Assembly: GCF_022410515.1 (NCBI RefSeq)
Contig: NZ_JACSDI010000012.1
Span: 56,130 to 120,129, forward strand
DNA from: Shewanella cutis
GTDB lineage: Bacteria > Pseudomonadota > Gammaproteobacteria > Enterobacterales > Shewanellaceae
Length of the DNA stretch: 64,000 nucleotides
Direction: 5' to 3'
The notes under the pieces are model-generated. The model searched no databases. It was not told the origin of the DNA and worked only from the letters and a program-made list of their open reading frames with translations. Position numbers and translations under genes: made by a program. Shown here piece after piece: positions 16,927-27,260 of the stretch. Numbering within the stretch: position 1 is the stretch's first letter; each line of letters begins with the position of its first letter.

Positions 16927-17370
16927 TTATTTTAAGCGTGCGGTTAACAAGTTATCAGCACTGAGTTTTCCCGCGCCAGAAATAGTCAGTGACAGTGTGG
17001 CAGCTAACAGGGCTAAACCAAATTCATAACCGTTATTGCTAAGGAATAAGCCGTTACCTATGTGCACCGAGAAAATTGCGACCACCATAGTAAAGGACAA
17101 TACCAGCGCCGTAGGGCGAGTGAGTAAGCCGATGATGAGCAGTAAACCACCAAAGAATTCACTTGAACCTGCCATCAATGCCATTAAGTAGCCCGGAGTT
17201 AAGCCGATGGAGGCCATCCATTGTCCTGTACCTTCTAGGCCGTAGCCACCAAACCAGCCGAAGAGTTTTTGCGCGCCGTGGGCCATTAAAATAATTCCGA
17301 TGGGAATACGTAGGGCCAATGGGGCGAAACTGGGAGCTGATGTCAGTAATTTGGTGATGAGTGCTTTCAT
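16927..17370 (-). CDS. DoxX family membrane protein
   Basis: A 147-residue inner-membrane protein with four helices and the DoxX signature 'LALRIPIGIILMAHGAQKLFGWFGGYGLEGTGQWMASIGLTPGYL...GSSEFFGGLLLIIGLLTR'. DoxX proteins are linked with respiratory or redox-stress functions. It is the first gene of an operon with the pirin gene. A divergent LysR regulator with an inverted repeat in the shared intergenic region probably controls it. Confidence 0.88.
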   Translation of the reverse strand: MKALITKLLTSAPSFAPLALRIPIGIILMAHGAQKLFGWFGGYGLEGTGQWMASIGLTPGYLMALMAGSSEFFGGLLLIIGLLTRPTALVLSFTMVVAIFSVHIGNGLFLSNNGYEFGLALLAATLSLTISGAGKLSADNLLTARLK

Positions 17371-17505
17371 AGGATCTTCCTTATTTCAAATTTTTTAACT
17401 AAGTATTTAATCTGGCAGTCGTTAGAGATTTGTCAGTAATCTCGATTGATTTAGAGTTTAGTCTTGACCTTACCCAAAGAAAATCGGAACATTTTCAATT
17501 GATAC

Positions 17506-17520
17506 TTCAAATAATTTGAA
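17506..17520. promoter_or_regulatory. Candidate LysR-type operator
   Basis: Perfect 7+1+7 inverted repeat TTCAAATAATTTGAA, containing the T-N11-A core expected of LysR-type sites. It lies 12 bases before the LysR start codon, between divergent genes, so it may mediate autorepression and control of doxX-pirin. Inferred from position and symmetry only. Confidence 0.45.
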
Positions 17521-17532
17521 TATGAGGCGGCT

Positions 17533-18426
17533 ATGTTGCCAGCGATAAGTCTTGACGGATTAATAGTGCTCGATGCTATTGATAAGAAAGGTAGTTTTTC
17601 GGCAGCGGCTGAATCCTTGTTTCGGGTGCCGTCGGCGCTGACCTACACAGTCCAGAAATTAGAGAGCGATTTAGGGGTAAAATTATTTGAACGTAAGGGC
17701 CAGCGTGCTGAGCTGACCTTAGTTGGCCAACTTGTGCTGCGCCAAGGGCGGGAGATCCTTGCAGCAACCTCAAGGCTTGAAGCGGCCGTCCGGCAACTCG
17801 AAACGGGGTGGGAGTCGACATTAACCTTAGCTATCGATACTGTGGTGCCCGATTTACCTCTGCTAAAACTCATCGGCGAATTTACCGAATTAGGTAAACA
17901 GGTGACTATTAATATCACTGAGGAATCACTGGGTGGCGGCTGGGATGCGCTGTATTCGGGCCGAGCCGATATTGCTATTGGGGTCACTGGAGAGTTACCT
18001 AAGGGGCAATATCATTTAGTTGAAATCGGCATGCTTGAATTCGTCTTTGCCCTTGCGCCCAATCATCCTTTATCGCAGTTTGATCACCCCATTGCGACTG
18101 AAGCGTTATTACAATTTCCGTCCGTGGTAGTGGCCGATAGTTCGACCGCCTTGGCGCAGCGATCCAGTGGTTTGTTTGATAGCAGGCAAGTGATCCGCGT
18201 GCCCAATATGCAGACCAAGATTAAAGCCCAGCAGCTAGGGTTAGGTGTGGGCTATCTTCCTAAGCATTTGATTGTCGATGAATTGGCTTCAGGAACATTA
18301 GTCGCATGTCAGGTTGAGATCCCAAGACCTGCGCAGCCAGTGTTTCTCGCGTGGCGCAAGGGGAATCTGGGGAAAGCGCAGGCGTGGTTTGCCGAGCGTT
18401 TGCCCAATTGCGACTGGTTGTTTTAA
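17533..18426 (+). CDS. LysR-family transcriptional regulator
   Basis: A 297-residue regulator. The N-terminal winged helix reads 'LDGLIVLDAIDKKGSFSAAAESLFRVPSALTYTVQKLESDLGVKLFERKG', the standard LysR DNA-binding unit; the rest is a periplasmic-binding-protein-like effector domain. A GAGG ribosome site is present. It is divergent from the doxX-pirin operon, which it likely controls. The effector is unknown. Confidence 0.9.
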   Translation: MLPAISLDGLIVLDAIDKKGSFSAAAESLFRVPSALTYTVQKLESDLGVKLFERKGQRAELTLVGQLVLRQGREILAATSRLEAAVRQLETGWESTLTLAIDTVVPDLPLLKLIGEFTELGKQVTINITEESLGGGWDALYSGRADIAIGVTGELPKGQYHLVEIGMLEFVFALAPNHPLSQFDHPIATEALLQFPSVVVADSSTALAQRSSGLFDSRQVIRVPNMQTKIKAQQLGLGVGYLPKHLIVDELASGTLVACQVEIPRPAQPVFLAWRKGNLGKAQAWFAERLPNCDWLF

Positions 18427-18454
18427 CAACAGATAGTCCAAATATGATAACAAG

Positions 18455-18488
18455 TCGCCGTCACCGCAGCTAAGTACGGTCACGGCGA
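18455..18488. terminator. Hairpin between convergent lysR and nucleotidase genes
   Basis: TCGCCGT-C-ACCG pairs with CGGT-C-ACGGCGA around a ten-base loop. It lacks a clear T run, so its activity as an intrinsic terminator is uncertain. Confidence 0.5.
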
Positions 18489-18493
18489 TGCGA

Positions 18494-20245
18494 TTACACT
18501 GAGCGCTTTAAGTGGCTGGTGTAATGCACATGGGGCGAGAGCAGATCCGCTAAATTGGGGTTAGGCGCCCGATTGAGGAAGCGAATAAAGGCTTGCGGTA
18601 GCGTGAGGGTATCAATCGATTCCTGCCAGCGAGCTTGTAACAGCGGATGATAACCTTCTTTACCTGCTGCAGTATAAGAGGTCGATACGCCAACATATAA
18701 AGCGTCTTGTTTGACCGGATACCAGAGCGATTGCCCATCCTGCGGCATCATTTCGAGCTTAAATAAGCGCTCACCCAATGGACGTCTGCCATCGTAGTAA
18801 TAACGTAATCCATAGGTGTAGGGGAAACTGCCAGCGCCTGTGCCTCTCACGCTATTATTGGTGGCGGCATTAATTGCTGACTCTAACGCCTGGTATAAAT
18901 ACTCACCTTGGATTTCATATTTCACTAACGGCAGTTCAAAGGGCAATAATTGGCCCAATACATCGGCAAGTGTGAGTTGGCCTTGTGCGACTGATTGGCG
19001 CACCCCGCCCGCGTTATGCAGCGCAAAATGAATTCGGGGATCTTCAATCCTCGCCTCTTGGAACATACTGCGGCTGACCCAAGGCGCGATTTCACTGCCA
19101 TGGGGCAGCGTTTTAGAAGGCAGTCTGGTATGCACAAGGTTTTTAGGTACTAGGGCTAAGACTTTGTTTTCCATTTCGGCAATCGCAGGGCGATAGATAT
19201 CGTGGATCACGCCGTGAATGTCTTCATCGGCATCGTCCCCAAGAATAAAGGGATGCGCGTCAAAGCGCTGGCGCACGGCTTGATAGTCGGTGTCATCCAC
19301 TAGTTCACTCGAACTTAAGATAAATTGCTTATCGAGCATAAAGTAGTTGCCACCACTTAGCTTGGTAACGCGGCCTTCGATATCAAATTCAACCTCTGCC
19401 AAGCCTAGGGTTTCGGCGTATTTTCCCGCATGTACTATTGGAGTGCCGTTAACCCTTTCACCGTAAGGCAAGTGACTGAGTCCGAGCGCCGTAAAATCGC
19501 CCTGGAGGGTATGGGTATGGCCGCCTACGATAAGGCTTATGCCATCGACTTGTTCTGCAAGCCGTTTATCCTGATCTAAACCTAAGTGACTCAGCACAAT
19601 GATGTGTTTGATGCCTTTGGCATGCAGATGCTCGACGGTTCGCGCTGTGGTCGCAATGGCATCGACAAAGTGAGTATCGGGATCGGGTCTGGCGATGTCT
19701 TTCATCTGATCCAGAGTGATGCCGATGACAGCGAGCTTTTTGTCATAGAAGGGCTTTACAAGGTAACTGGCGAGCTGCGTTTTTTCATCATAGGCCAGAA
19801 TATTGGCCACTGTGCGTAGGTTACCTAGTTTGCGGGTATCCTCTTGGCTCAAGTCCATATTGCCTGCCAGTAGCGGGAAATCGATTTGCTTGGCAAATTC
19901 GGCGAGCCGTGCGTTACCTTCGTCGATATCGTGATTACCAATCACCATGGCATCGGGGGCAAGTAAATTCAGCAGGTGGGCGTTGGCCTTCCCCTTAAAA
20001 TGACTGAAATAAAGCGTACCTTGGAAACTGTCGCCCCCATGTAAAAACAAAAACGGCGTCTTGCTTTGATCTGCTTGCTCACGCGCCTTGCTAATGTGAT
20101 AACCAAGACGGGCATAGCCACCACTGTGACTGGTGATATCGAGGGATTTAAGCCCAAAATTTACGGAAAAATGTACGCGGCTTGGCTGAAAATTCGAATG
20201 GGTATCGTTGATGTGCGCGAGTGAGAGTGTGTATCCCTGTGTCAT
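18494..20245 (-). CDS. UshA-like 5'-nucleotidase / metallophosphatase without signal peptide
   Basis: A 583-residue two-domain enzyme. The N-terminal calcineurin-like domain has the dimetal motifs 'LAHINDTHSNF' , 'GGDSFQGT', 'VIGNHDIDEG', 'VLSHLG' and 'GGHTH'; the C-terminal 5'-nucleotidase domain follows ('ALHNAGGVR...LPF'). Relatives remove phosphate from nucleotides or related esters. The protein starts directly with the catalytic domain ('MTQGYTLSLAHIND'), with no signal peptide, unlike periplasmic UshA, so a cytoplasmic location or a non-nucleotide substrate should be considered. Confidence 0.85.
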   Translation of the reverse strand: MTQGYTLSLAHINDTHSNFQPSRVHFSVNFGLKSLDITSHSGGYARLGYHISKAREQADQSKTPFLFLHGGDSFQGTLYFSHFKGKANAHLLNLLAPDAMVIGNHDIDEGNARLAEFAKQIDFPLLAGNMDLSQEDTRKLGNLRTVANILAYDEKTQLASYLVKPFYDKKLAVIGITLDQMKDIARPDPDTHFVDAIATTARTVEHLHAKGIKHIIVLSHLGLDQDKRLAEQVDGISLIVGGHTHTLQGDFTALGLSHLPYGERVNGTPIVHAGKYAETLGLAEVEFDIEGRVTKLSGGNYFMLDKQFILSSSELVDDTDYQAVRQRFDAHPFILGDDADEDIHGVIHDIYRPAIAEMENKVLALVPKNLVHTRLPSKTLPHGSEIAPWVSRSMFQEARIEDPRIHFALHNAGGVRQSVAQGQLTLADVLGQLLPFELPLVKYEIQGEYLYQALESAINAATNNSVRGTGAGSFPYTYGLRYYYDGRRPLGERLFKLEMMPQDGQSLWYPVKQDALYVGVSTSYTAAGKEGYHPLLQARWQESIDTLTLPQAFIRFLNRAPNPNLADLLSPHVHYTSHLKRSV

Positions 20246-20295
20246 AACTTACCTCTTTTACGGCGGGAGATTATAACCTTCTCTCCAAAAACAAG

Positions 20296-20318
20296 AAAGG
20301 GAGCTAAGCTCCCTTTAC
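20296..20318 (-). terminator. Terminator of the CBS membrane protein gene
   Basis: AAAGGGAGC / GCTCCCTTT stem with a three-base loop; on the minus strand it runs into CTTGTTTTTGG. Confidence 0.75.
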
Positions 20319-20342
20319 TTTAACAATGACTAAATAATGTCA

Positions 20343-21434
20343 TTAACCCGAGCGTGCTTCGTCATCTTCGGCGGCGGCTTCAAAGTCGCCATCATCGGAG
20401 AGGCGAATGCCTTTCTGTTTCATGCGCTTGGTCCAGAGTTTACGCGCCAATTGCTGCATGTCGGTTGCAGGGTCATTGACATCAACAATTTCTAAGCCGA
20501 GGAGCGATTCAATAATATCTTCTTGAGTAACAATGCCTTGGCTGCTGCCGTATTCATCAACTACCATGGCAATTTGGGTATTGCGCTTAATCATTCGCTC
20601 AAATAACGGCAGAATTTTGGCCGTTTCGGGCACCACAAACAGGCTACGCTTGAGTTCACCAATCGGCGCGTCAGGGGTGTAACGCTCTGCTAGCAACACA
20701 TCGGTGCGGGTGATATAGCCGATAACATCGTCGTGGTCTTGGTCATAAACTGGAATGCGCGTAAAAGGTTTGTCGCGATATTCTTGCACAAACTCATTTT
20801 GAGTCAGCGAGATAGGTAAAGAGAACATCACGGTGCGCGGCGTCATAATGGCGGTAACGGGCACATCACGCACCTTAAGCATTTGGGTCAAAATCTTGGA
20901 TTCTTGTTCATCCAGCTCACCGGATTCTTGACCGATTTTGGCCATGGCGCTCATTTCTTGGCGAATATATTGGCCTTCTTCACCTTTACCGAGTAGGCGA
21001 GTCACTTGCTGTGACATCCAAATCAATGGCAGGGTAGCACGCTTCATCCAGGTGATAGCAATCGATACGCTTGGGGCTAAACGGCGCCAGTGATTTGCTC
21101 CCACAGATTTAGGAATAATTTCTGAGAAAAACAGAATAATAAAGGTTAACACTCCGGAGAAAACGCCGAGCATATCATCCCCAAAGACCTTGGCGGCTTG
21201 CGCACCTGCAACCGCTGCACCTACGGTATGGGCGACAGTATTGAGGGTCAAAATAGACACGAGTGGCGCTTCAATGTTCTCTTTCAGTTTACGCAACCTT
21301 GCCGCCGCAGCACTGTCAGTTTGGTCGAGCGTAGCGATATAACTAGGGGTAACCGAGAGCAACACGGCTTCGAATACACTGCACAGAAAAGAAACTGCGA
21401 CAGCGACAAGCACTATAATGATGAGGGTTAACAT
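20343..21434 (-). CDS. CNNM/HlyC-CorC family transporter (DUF21 plus CBS pair)
   Basis: A 363-residue membrane protein. The N-terminal DUF21 domain has about four membrane helices (residues 1-165, 'ICEAVLLSVTPSYIATL...IPKSVGANHW'), followed by two CBS domains ('VPVTAIMTPRTVMFSLP', 'MVVDEYGSSQGIVTQEDIIESLLG'). Relatives are implicated in magnesium or other divalent cation export and in ATP-Mg sensing by the CBS pair. The C-terminal CorC/HlyC domain is absent, with only a short acidic tail. It is divergent from rlmN. Confidence 0.85.
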   Translation of the reverse strand: MLTLIIIVLVAVAVSFLCSVFEAVLLSVTPSYIATLDQTDSAAAARLRKLKENIEAPLVSILTLNTVAHTVGAAVAGAQAAKVFGDDMLGVFSGVLTFIILFFSEIIPKSVGANHWRRLAPSVSIAITWMKRATLPLIWMSQQVTRLLGKGEEGQYIRQEMSAMAKIGQESGELDEQESKILTQMLKVRDVPVTAIMTPRTVMFSLPISLTQNEFVQEYRDKPFTRIPVYDQDHDDVIGYITRTDVLLAERYTPDAPIGELKRSLFVVPETAKILPLFERMIKRNTQIAMVVDEYGSSQGIVTQEDIIESLLGLEIVDVNDPATDMQQLARKLWTKRMKQKGIRLSDDGDFEAAAEDDEARSG

Positions 21435-21578
21435 ATAGGTGGTATTACAACTCCATAATTTAGGCCAACATTGACCCTCGGCGATTCTAGCATAGGAGAA
21501 TGGAGTTGCTGGCTAAAATTTTTCTGCGTCTGTATAATTCGCCGCCCTGTTGCAGGTTTTGGTGTTGAGGTTAGTCCT

Positions 21579-22700
21579 ATGAGTGAAAAAAAGATCAATT
21601 TATTAGACCTTGATCGTAAGGCGATGCGCGCATTATTTGCCGAACTTGGCGAAAAGCCTTTCCGTGCCGATCAACTGATGAAGTGGATCTATCATTTCGG
21701 TGTCAGTGACTTCGAAGAGATGACTAACATCAACAAAGTGTTACGCCAAAAACTGGCGGCGCGCTGTGAGATTGTTGCCCCCGAAATTTCGAGTTATCAA
21801 AAATCCGCCGATGGCACCATTAAATTCGCCATCCATGTCGGCGAAGGCCAAGAAGTCGAAACCGTTTATATTCCTGAAGATGACCGCGCCACGTTATGCG
21901 TGTCGTCTCAAGTGGGCTGTGCCCTTGAATGTACTTTTTGCTCTACCGCACAGCAAGGCTTTAACCGCAACTTAACCGTTTCTGAAATTGTTGGCCAAAT
22001 TTGGCGAGTTTCTCATTTCTTAGGTTTTGCGAAAGATACTGGCGAGCGCCCCATCACTAACGTCGTTATGATGGGTATGGGTGAGCCTCTTCTGAACCTT
22101 GCAAACGTGATCCCTGCAATGGACATCATGTTAGACGACTTTGGTTTTAGCCTGTCAAAGCGTCGCGTAACCCTATCGACCTCTGGCGTTGTGCCAGCCC
22201 TCGATAAACTGGGTGATGCCCTCGATGTGGCGTTAGCCGTGAGTATCCACGCACCAAATGATGAGCTGCGCGATATTCTCGTTCCCGTTAATAAAAAGTA
22301 TCCGCTGCAGGAGTTCCTTGCGGGGATCCGCCGTTATATTGCTAAATCGAATGCTAACCGTGGCCGCGTAACTGTGGAATATGTGATGCTCGATCACATC
22401 AACGACAGCACTGAACAAGCCCATGAATTAGCACAATTAATGAAGGATACGCCTTGTAAGGTAAACCTGATCCCGTTTAACCCATACCCAGGTTCGCCCT
22501 ATGGCCGTTCATCGAACTCGCGCATCGACCGTTTTTCTAAAGTATTGATGGAATATGGTTTGACGGTGATTGTGCGTAAGACTCGTGGAGACGATATTGA
22601 CGCCGCCTGTGGACAGCTGGCAGGAGATATTCGCGATCGAACCAAACGTTTAGCAAAAAAACGCATGCAAGAAAATCAGATTTCGGTCACAATGAATTAA
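21579..22700 (+). CDS. rlmN: Dual-specificity RNA methyltransferase RlmN
   Basis: Radical-SAM enzyme that methylates C2 of A2503 in 23S rRNA and A37 in some tRNAs. The Fe-S cysteines are in '[11 protein letters not shown]' (CxxxCxxC) and the C-terminal catalytic Cys is in '[12 protein letters not shown]'. The start at 21579 follows a GAGG site and gives 373 residues, close to E. coli (384); the frame upstream to 21471 has no support. A TATAAT at 21533-21538 is a possible -10 element. It heads the conserved block that runs to der. Confidence 0.95.
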   Translation: MSEKKINLLDLDRKAMRALFAELGEKPFRADQLMKWIYHFGVSDFEEMTNINKVLRQKLAARCEIVAPEISSYQKSADGTIKFAIHVGEGQEVETVYIPEDDRATLCVSSQVGCALECTFCSTAQQGFNRNLTVSEIVGQIWRVSHFLGFAKDTGERPITNVVMMGMGEPLLNLANVIPAMDIMLDDFGFSLSKRRVTLSTSGVVPALDKLGDALDVALAVSIHAPNDELRDILVPVNKKYPLQEFLAGIRRYIAKSNANRGRVTVEYVMLDHINDSTEQAHELAQLMKDTPCKVNLIPFNPYPGSPYGRSSNSRIDRFSKVLMEYGLTVIVRKTRGDDIDAACGQLAGDIRDRTKRLAKKRMQENQISVTMN

Positions 22701-22732
22701 CTCTTTGTTTGCACAGATTTATAGGCTTGCCC

Positions 22733-23521
22733 ATGAAGCATGGATTGTCAGGGTTTTCATTAGCAATAGCCCTGTCATTAACAGTGACGGGGTGCGTAAC
22801 TGAGCGTACCTATACAGGGACTGATATTCCGGTGTCGGAGCGAAAACTCGATAAAGTCGCGGCCGCCCGGGAGCGTATGCAGCTCGGTTTAACCTATCTT
22901 AATCGAGGTAACTCGGAACAAGCCAAGTACAATCTTGATAAAGCAATAGAATATGCGCCAGAGCTCGAAGATGTTCATGTGGCAATGGCCTATTACTACC
23001 AAACCGTGGGCGATTTAGTACGTACCGAACAGGCGTATCAAGACGCCATTAATACCAAGGACGCCTCTGGCGATTCCATGAATAACTTTGGGGTGTTTTT
23101 GTGCCAACAAAAGCAATACGACAAAGCTGAAAAAATGTTTTTGGCTGCAATAGAAATGCCCAAATATACACGTACCGCATCCAGTTATGAAAACTTAGGC
23201 CTTTGCAGCCGAGACGCGGGACGAGCAGAAAAGGCACGACAGTATTTTCAGATGGCGTTAAAGTATGACCCGAGACGCTCGGTGTCGTTACTGGAACTGG
23301 TTGAGCTTGGGATGAATAAAGGTGATTATATCGACGCGCGTAACCAATTAGCGCGTTATCACCAAGTGGCAGCCCAGACTCCGGAGAGTTTAACGCTCGG
23401 AATAAAAATTGAGCAGGCCTTGAATGATGATGCGGCTATGAAGCGATTTGGCATTTTATTGCTTGCCAAATTCCCCGCATCGTCTCAAGCCAAGCAATAC
23501 AGAGTTAATTTGCATCAATGA
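22733..23521 (+). CDS. pilW: Type IV pilus biogenesis/stability lipoprotein PilW (PilF)
   Basis: Outer-membrane lipoprotein needed for assembly of the PilQ secretin. The ATG at 22733 gives a lipoprotein signal with lipobox LTVTGC. The rest is a series of TPR repeats ('ARERMQLGLTYLNRGNSEQAKYNLDKAIEYAPE...', '.NNFGVFLCQQKQYDKAEKMFLAAI', 'YENLGLCSRDAGRAEKARQYFQMAL'). The position between rlmN and rodZ is the normal gammaproteobacterial location. It overlaps the start of rodZ by four bases. Confidence 0.9.
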   Translation: MKHGLSGFSLAIALSLTVTGCVTERTYTGTDIPVSERKLDKVAAARERMQLGLTYLNRGNSEQAKYNLDKAIEYAPELEDVHVAMAYYYQTVGDLVRTEQAYQDAINTKDASGDSMNNFGVFLCQQKQYDKAEKMFLAAIEMPKYTRTASSYENLGLCSRDAGRAEKARQYFQMALKYDPRRSVSLLELVELGMNKGDYIDARNQLARYHQVAAQTPESLTLGIKIEQALNDDAAMKRFGILLLAKFPASSQAKQYRVNLHQ

Positions 23522-24654
23522 AAGATAACGAAATAAACGCGTCAGTAGAACCTGTTACAGCAAATGAAGCTGAGTCGACGCCTGATGTAACACTCGGAAG
23601 TGTACTTAAATCGGCCCGTGAGCAGATGGGATTAAGTATTGCGCAGACCGCGGTGAAGCTGCATTTGCGCCCTGGTATTGTTGAAAATCTCGAAGCCGAT
23701 GATTTTTCCAATATTGCCTCATCGACCTATGTTCGCGGCTATGTTAAAAATTATGCGCGTATGCTGGGGGTCGACAACGCCCTGATTGAGGCATGTCTTG
23801 CAAGACAAGTGCCCCTTGTGACACAGCCTCCGATGCAAAGCTTTTCCCGTAAGACGACTTATCAAGCTCGAGACACAAAATTAAAGTGGCTGAGCTTTTT
23901 TATCGTCATTGTTTTGCTTGGTCTGTTCGTGGTTTGGTGGATGCAGAGAGCGACACTCGTTACCCATGTGGACATCTCAAAACCCACTGCTGAAGAGGTA
24001 GCCGCAGCGAATCAAACCCTGCCAGGTGATGTCTTGCTAACTGAAACGGATGCAAGTGCACGTTTAAGTGAGATTGCAGTCAACGGCTCAATGGCGACCG
24101 ATGGTCCGGTAAAAGATACCGATGTTAGCTCTATTGATCCCAACACCAACGTTATGACGGTAATGGAAGGCGAGCAAACGGCTAACTCAAGCAGCGAAGC
24201 TAGTCGCAATAGTGTTGCAAATAATGCTAACGAGCCTAAGCAGACTGTAACTGCATCAGGTGCGGTGCAAACGCCATCCAACGCTTCGACTGCAACCGTT
24301 CCGGTGCCAAACACCGCTGCTGCACAAACTCAAGTAACAGCTAATGCCAGTGCGACCAATGTCACCAGCTCAACGACGAACGCGCAAAATATGCCTGCTG
24401 TAGCTGGGCAATCAACGCTCAATATTCAACTGACGGGCGATTGTTGGATCAACATTGTCGATGCAAACGGTAAGGCGATTGTTGATGGCGTTCGTGGTGC
24501 AGGGGCAAATATTCAAGCTAGTGGTGTGCTGCCTTTTAAAGTGATCCTTGGTGCGCCGACAGTCGTTTCGAGTTTTACTGTTGATGGAAAAGCCATTAGT
24601 CTTGCTGAATTTCCTAAGGGTCGCGTTGCGCGTTTGACTATTCCACAGGCTTAA
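23518..24654 (+). CDS. rodZ: Cytoskeletal protein RodZ
   Basis: Bitopic inner-membrane protein that links MreB to the cell-wall elongation machinery. The N-terminal helix-turn-helix module covers about residues 25-95 ('LGSVLKSAREQMGLSIAQTAVKLHLRPGIVENLEADDF...STYVRGYVKNYARML'), one membrane helix about 122-142, then a long Ser/Thr/Ala/Asn-rich periplasmic linker and a C-terminal DUF4115 beta domain ('DCWINIVDANGKAIVDGV'). Translation is coupled to pilW by an ATGA overlap. The low-complexity linker is typical of the family. Confidence 0.92.
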   Translation: MKDNEINASVEPVTANEAESTPDVTLGSVLKSAREQMGLSIAQTAVKLHLRPGIVENLEADDFSNIASSTYVRGYVKNYARMLGVDNALIEACLARQVPLVTQPPMQSFSRKTTYQARDTKLKWLSFFIVIVLLGLFVVWWMQRATLVTHVDISKPTAEEVAAANQTLPGDVLLTETDASARLSEIAVNGSMATDGPVKDTDVSSIDPNTNVMTVMEGEQTANSSSEASRNSVANNANEPKQTVTASGAVQTPSNASTATVPVPNTAAAQTQVTANASATNVTSSTTNAQNMPAVAGQSTLNIQLTGDCWINIVDANGKAIVDGVRGAGANIQASGVLPFKVILGAPTVVSSFTVDGKAISLAEFPKGRVARLTIPQA

Positions 24655-24696
24655 GTCTGGCACCTAACGCAGAGTACCGAAAAGAGCGTATTGAGT

Positions 24697-25812
24697 ATGT
24701 ATAACGAAACACCCATAAAGAGACGTCCTTCAACCCGCATTTATGTGGGTAATGTGCCCATCGGTGATGGTGCACCGATTGCTGTGCAGTCAATGACTAA
24801 CACTAAGACCACCGACGTTGAGGCGACTGTTGCCCAAATTCGCGCCTTAGAGAAAGTTGGGGCCGATATTGTGCGTGTGTCTGTGCCAACGATGGACGCT
24901 GCTGAAGCCTTTAAACTGATTAAGCAATCTGTCTCTGTACCCTTAGTTGCGGATATCCATTTTGATTACCGCATCGCCTTAAAAGTGGCGGAGTACGGTG
25001 TGGATTGTTTGCGCATTAATCCCGGAAACATTGGCAACGAAGAACGTATTCGCAGTGTTGTTGAGTGCGCTCGTGATAAAAACATTCCAATTCGTATCGG
25101 TGTTAATGGCGGTTCATTAGAGAAAGATCTGATGGACAAATACAAAGAACCCACGCCAGAAGCCCTGCTCGAATCGGCCATGCGCCATGTGGATATTCTG
25201 GACCGTTTGAACTTTGATCAATTCAAGGTCAGCGTCAAAGCCTCCGATGTGTTCTTAGCGGTTGAATCCTACCGTTTATTAGCTAAGCAAATTCGTCAGC
25301 CATTACACCTAGGCATTACCGAAGCGGGTGGCGCGCGTGCGGGGGCGGTGAAATCAGCCGTCGGTTTAGGCATGCTGCTCGCCGAAGGTATTGGTGATAC
25401 CTTGCGTATTTCCTTAGCGGCCGATCCGGTGGAAGAAATCAAAGTCGGCTTTGATATTTTAAAATCACTGCGTATTCGTAGCCGTGGCATTAACTTTATC
25501 GCTTGTCCTTCGTGCTCGCGCCAAGAGTTTGATGTGATAAGCACAGTTAACGAGCTAGAACGTCGCCTCGAAGATGTGACCACCGCGATGGATGTGTCGA
25601 TCATCGGCTGTGTCGTCAATGGTCCTGGTGAAGCCTTAGTGTCCCATATTGGCTTGACAGGTGGTCATCGTAAGAGTGGTTATTACGATGAGGGCGAGCG
25701 TCAAAAAGAGCGTTTCGACAATGACAACTTAGTTGATTCTCTAGAGGCGAAAATTCGCGCTAAAGCAAGCCAGATGGCTAATCGCATTCAAGTTAAAGAC
25801 ACGACTGAGTAA
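24697..25812 (+). CDS. ispG: 4-hydroxy-3-methylbut-2-en-1-yl diphosphate synthase IspG
   Basis: Fe-S enzyme of the MEP isoprenoid pathway that converts MEcPP to HMBPP using flavodoxin or ferredoxin electrons. The N-terminal TIM barrel begins '[31 protein letters not shown]'; the 4Fe-4S cysteines are in '[10 protein letters not shown]' and '[10 protein letters not shown]'. The 371 residues from the ATG at 24697 match E. coli (372); a TTG six bases upstream is in frame but unlikely. Part of the rodZ-ispG-hisS cluster conserved in this class. Confidence 0.96.
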
Positions 25813-25895
25813 CTGACGCAGCCGAGTAACTCTACAGGTTAAGCGTTATAAAAACACTCAAGGCTTGAGCTAGACCTCGAAACCGACGGGGTCAT

Positions 25896-25924
25896 TTTAC
25901 GTTTTGTGTTGAACAGCCTATAAT
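25896..25924 (+). promoter_or_regulatory. Candidate sigma-70 promoter for hisS
   Basis: TTTACG (25896-25901) and a perfect TATAAT (25919-25924) separated by 17 bases, 46 bases ahead of the hisS start codon. The match is good for the -10 and moderate for the -35. Confidence 0.5.
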
Positions 25925-25970
25925 GCCTGACATTTTTTATTAATTTAGCGAAATCGGACGAGTCGATACA

Positions 25971-27248
25971 GTGGCAAAACAGATCCAAGCGATTCGCGGA
26001 ATGAATGACATTCTGCCAACTCAAAGTCCTCTATGGCAAAAAGTGGAAGCGGTATTACGTTCAAGCGTTGCTGCTTACGGTTACAGCGAGATCCGCACTC
26101 CAATAGTGGAAAATACCGATCTTTTTAAACGCTCTATCGGTGAAGTGACTGATATTGTTGAAAAAGAAATGTATACCTTCGAAGACCGTAATGGCGATAG
26201 TCTGACGTTGCGCCCCGAAGGTACTGCTTCAACCGTGCGTGCTGGCAATGAGCATGGTCTGCTGTATAACCAAGAACAACGTTTGTGGTACATGGGCCCC
26301 ATGTTCCGCCATGAGCGCCCGCAAAAAGGCCGTTACCGTCAATTCCATCAATTTGGTGTGGAAGTTTATGGTATTGGTAGCGCCGATATCGACGCTGAAG
26401 TGTTGATGTTATCCGCCCGTCTTTGGGAAAAGCTAGGGATCACTGAGCATGTGACGCTTGAGCTCAATACCTTAGGCGATCCTGCCGAGCGCGCCGCTTA
26501 CCGTGAAGCGTTAATTGCCTTCTTAGAACAACATAAAGACAAATTAGACGAAGATAGCCAGCGCCGTATGTACAGTAATCCACTGCGCGTACTGGACTCG
26601 AAAGATCCACAAGTACAAAGCATCTTAGCCGATGCGCCTGCGCTGATGGATTACTTAGGCGAAGAATCTTCACAACATTTTGCACAATTGCGTGAACTCC
26701 TCGATGCGGTTGGCATCCAATACCGAGTTAACCCTCGCTTAGTCCGTGGTTTGGATTACTATAATCGTACGGTTTTTGAATGGGTTACCAATAGCTTAGG
26801 CTCTCAAGGCACTGTGCTTGCGGGTGGTCGCTATGATGGTTTAGTCGCGCAGCTGGGTGGTAAAGAAACACCTGCAGTGGGTTTTGCTATGGGATTAGAG
26901 CGCATCGTCCTACTACTCGAAACCTTAGCGCTGACACAGGATATCCCAGCAGAAGTGGATGTTTATGTTGCCGCTATGGGGGATAACTGCCTAGTTGAAG
27001 CCATTAAAGTGGCTCAAGAACTGCGCTCTGCATTGCCCACTCTGCGAGTCATGAGTCACTGTGGTGGTGGCAATCTGAAGAAACAAATGAAGCGTGCCGA
27101 TAAAAGCGGCGCTCAAGTAGCCTTACTGATTGGCGAAGAAGAACTCGCCGAAGGTGTGGTTACGGTGAAATACTTACGCAATGACAACGAACAACAACGG
27201 GTCGCTCGAAATGCATTAAGCGCATTTTTAGCTGAACTTAGCAAATAA
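25971..27248 (+). CDS. hisS: Histidyl-tRNA synthetase
   Basis: Class II synthetase charging tRNA-His. Motif 2 ('[20 protein letters not shown]'-type region and '[16 protein letters not shown]'), the HisRS signature '[13 protein letters not shown]' and motif 3 '[11 protein letters not shown]' are all present, followed by the anticodon-binding domain. The 425 residues match E. coli (424). The start codon is GTG ('[12 protein letters not shown]'). Confidence 0.97.
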   Translation: MAKQIQAIRGMNDILPTQSPLWQKVEAVLRSSVAAYGYSEIRTPIVENTDLFKRSIGEVTDIVEKEMYTFEDRNGDSLTLRPEGTASTVRAGNEHGLLYNQEQRLWYMGPMFRHERPQKGRYRQFHQFGVEVYGIGSADIDAEVLMLSARLWEKLGITEHVTLELNTLGDPAERAAYREALIAFLEQHKDKLDEDSQRRMYSNPLRVLDSKDPQVQSILADAPALMDYLGEESSQHFAQLRELLDAVGIQYRVNPRLVRGLDYYNRTVFEWVTNSLGSQGTVLAGGRYDGLVAQLGGKETPAVGFAMGLERIVLLLETLALTQDIPAEVDVYVAAMGDNCLVEAIKVAQELRSALPTLRVMSHCGGGNLKKQMKRADKSGAQVALLIGEEELAEGVVTVKYLRNDNEQQRVARNALSAFLAELSK

Positions 27249-27260
27249 GGGGACGTGCGC

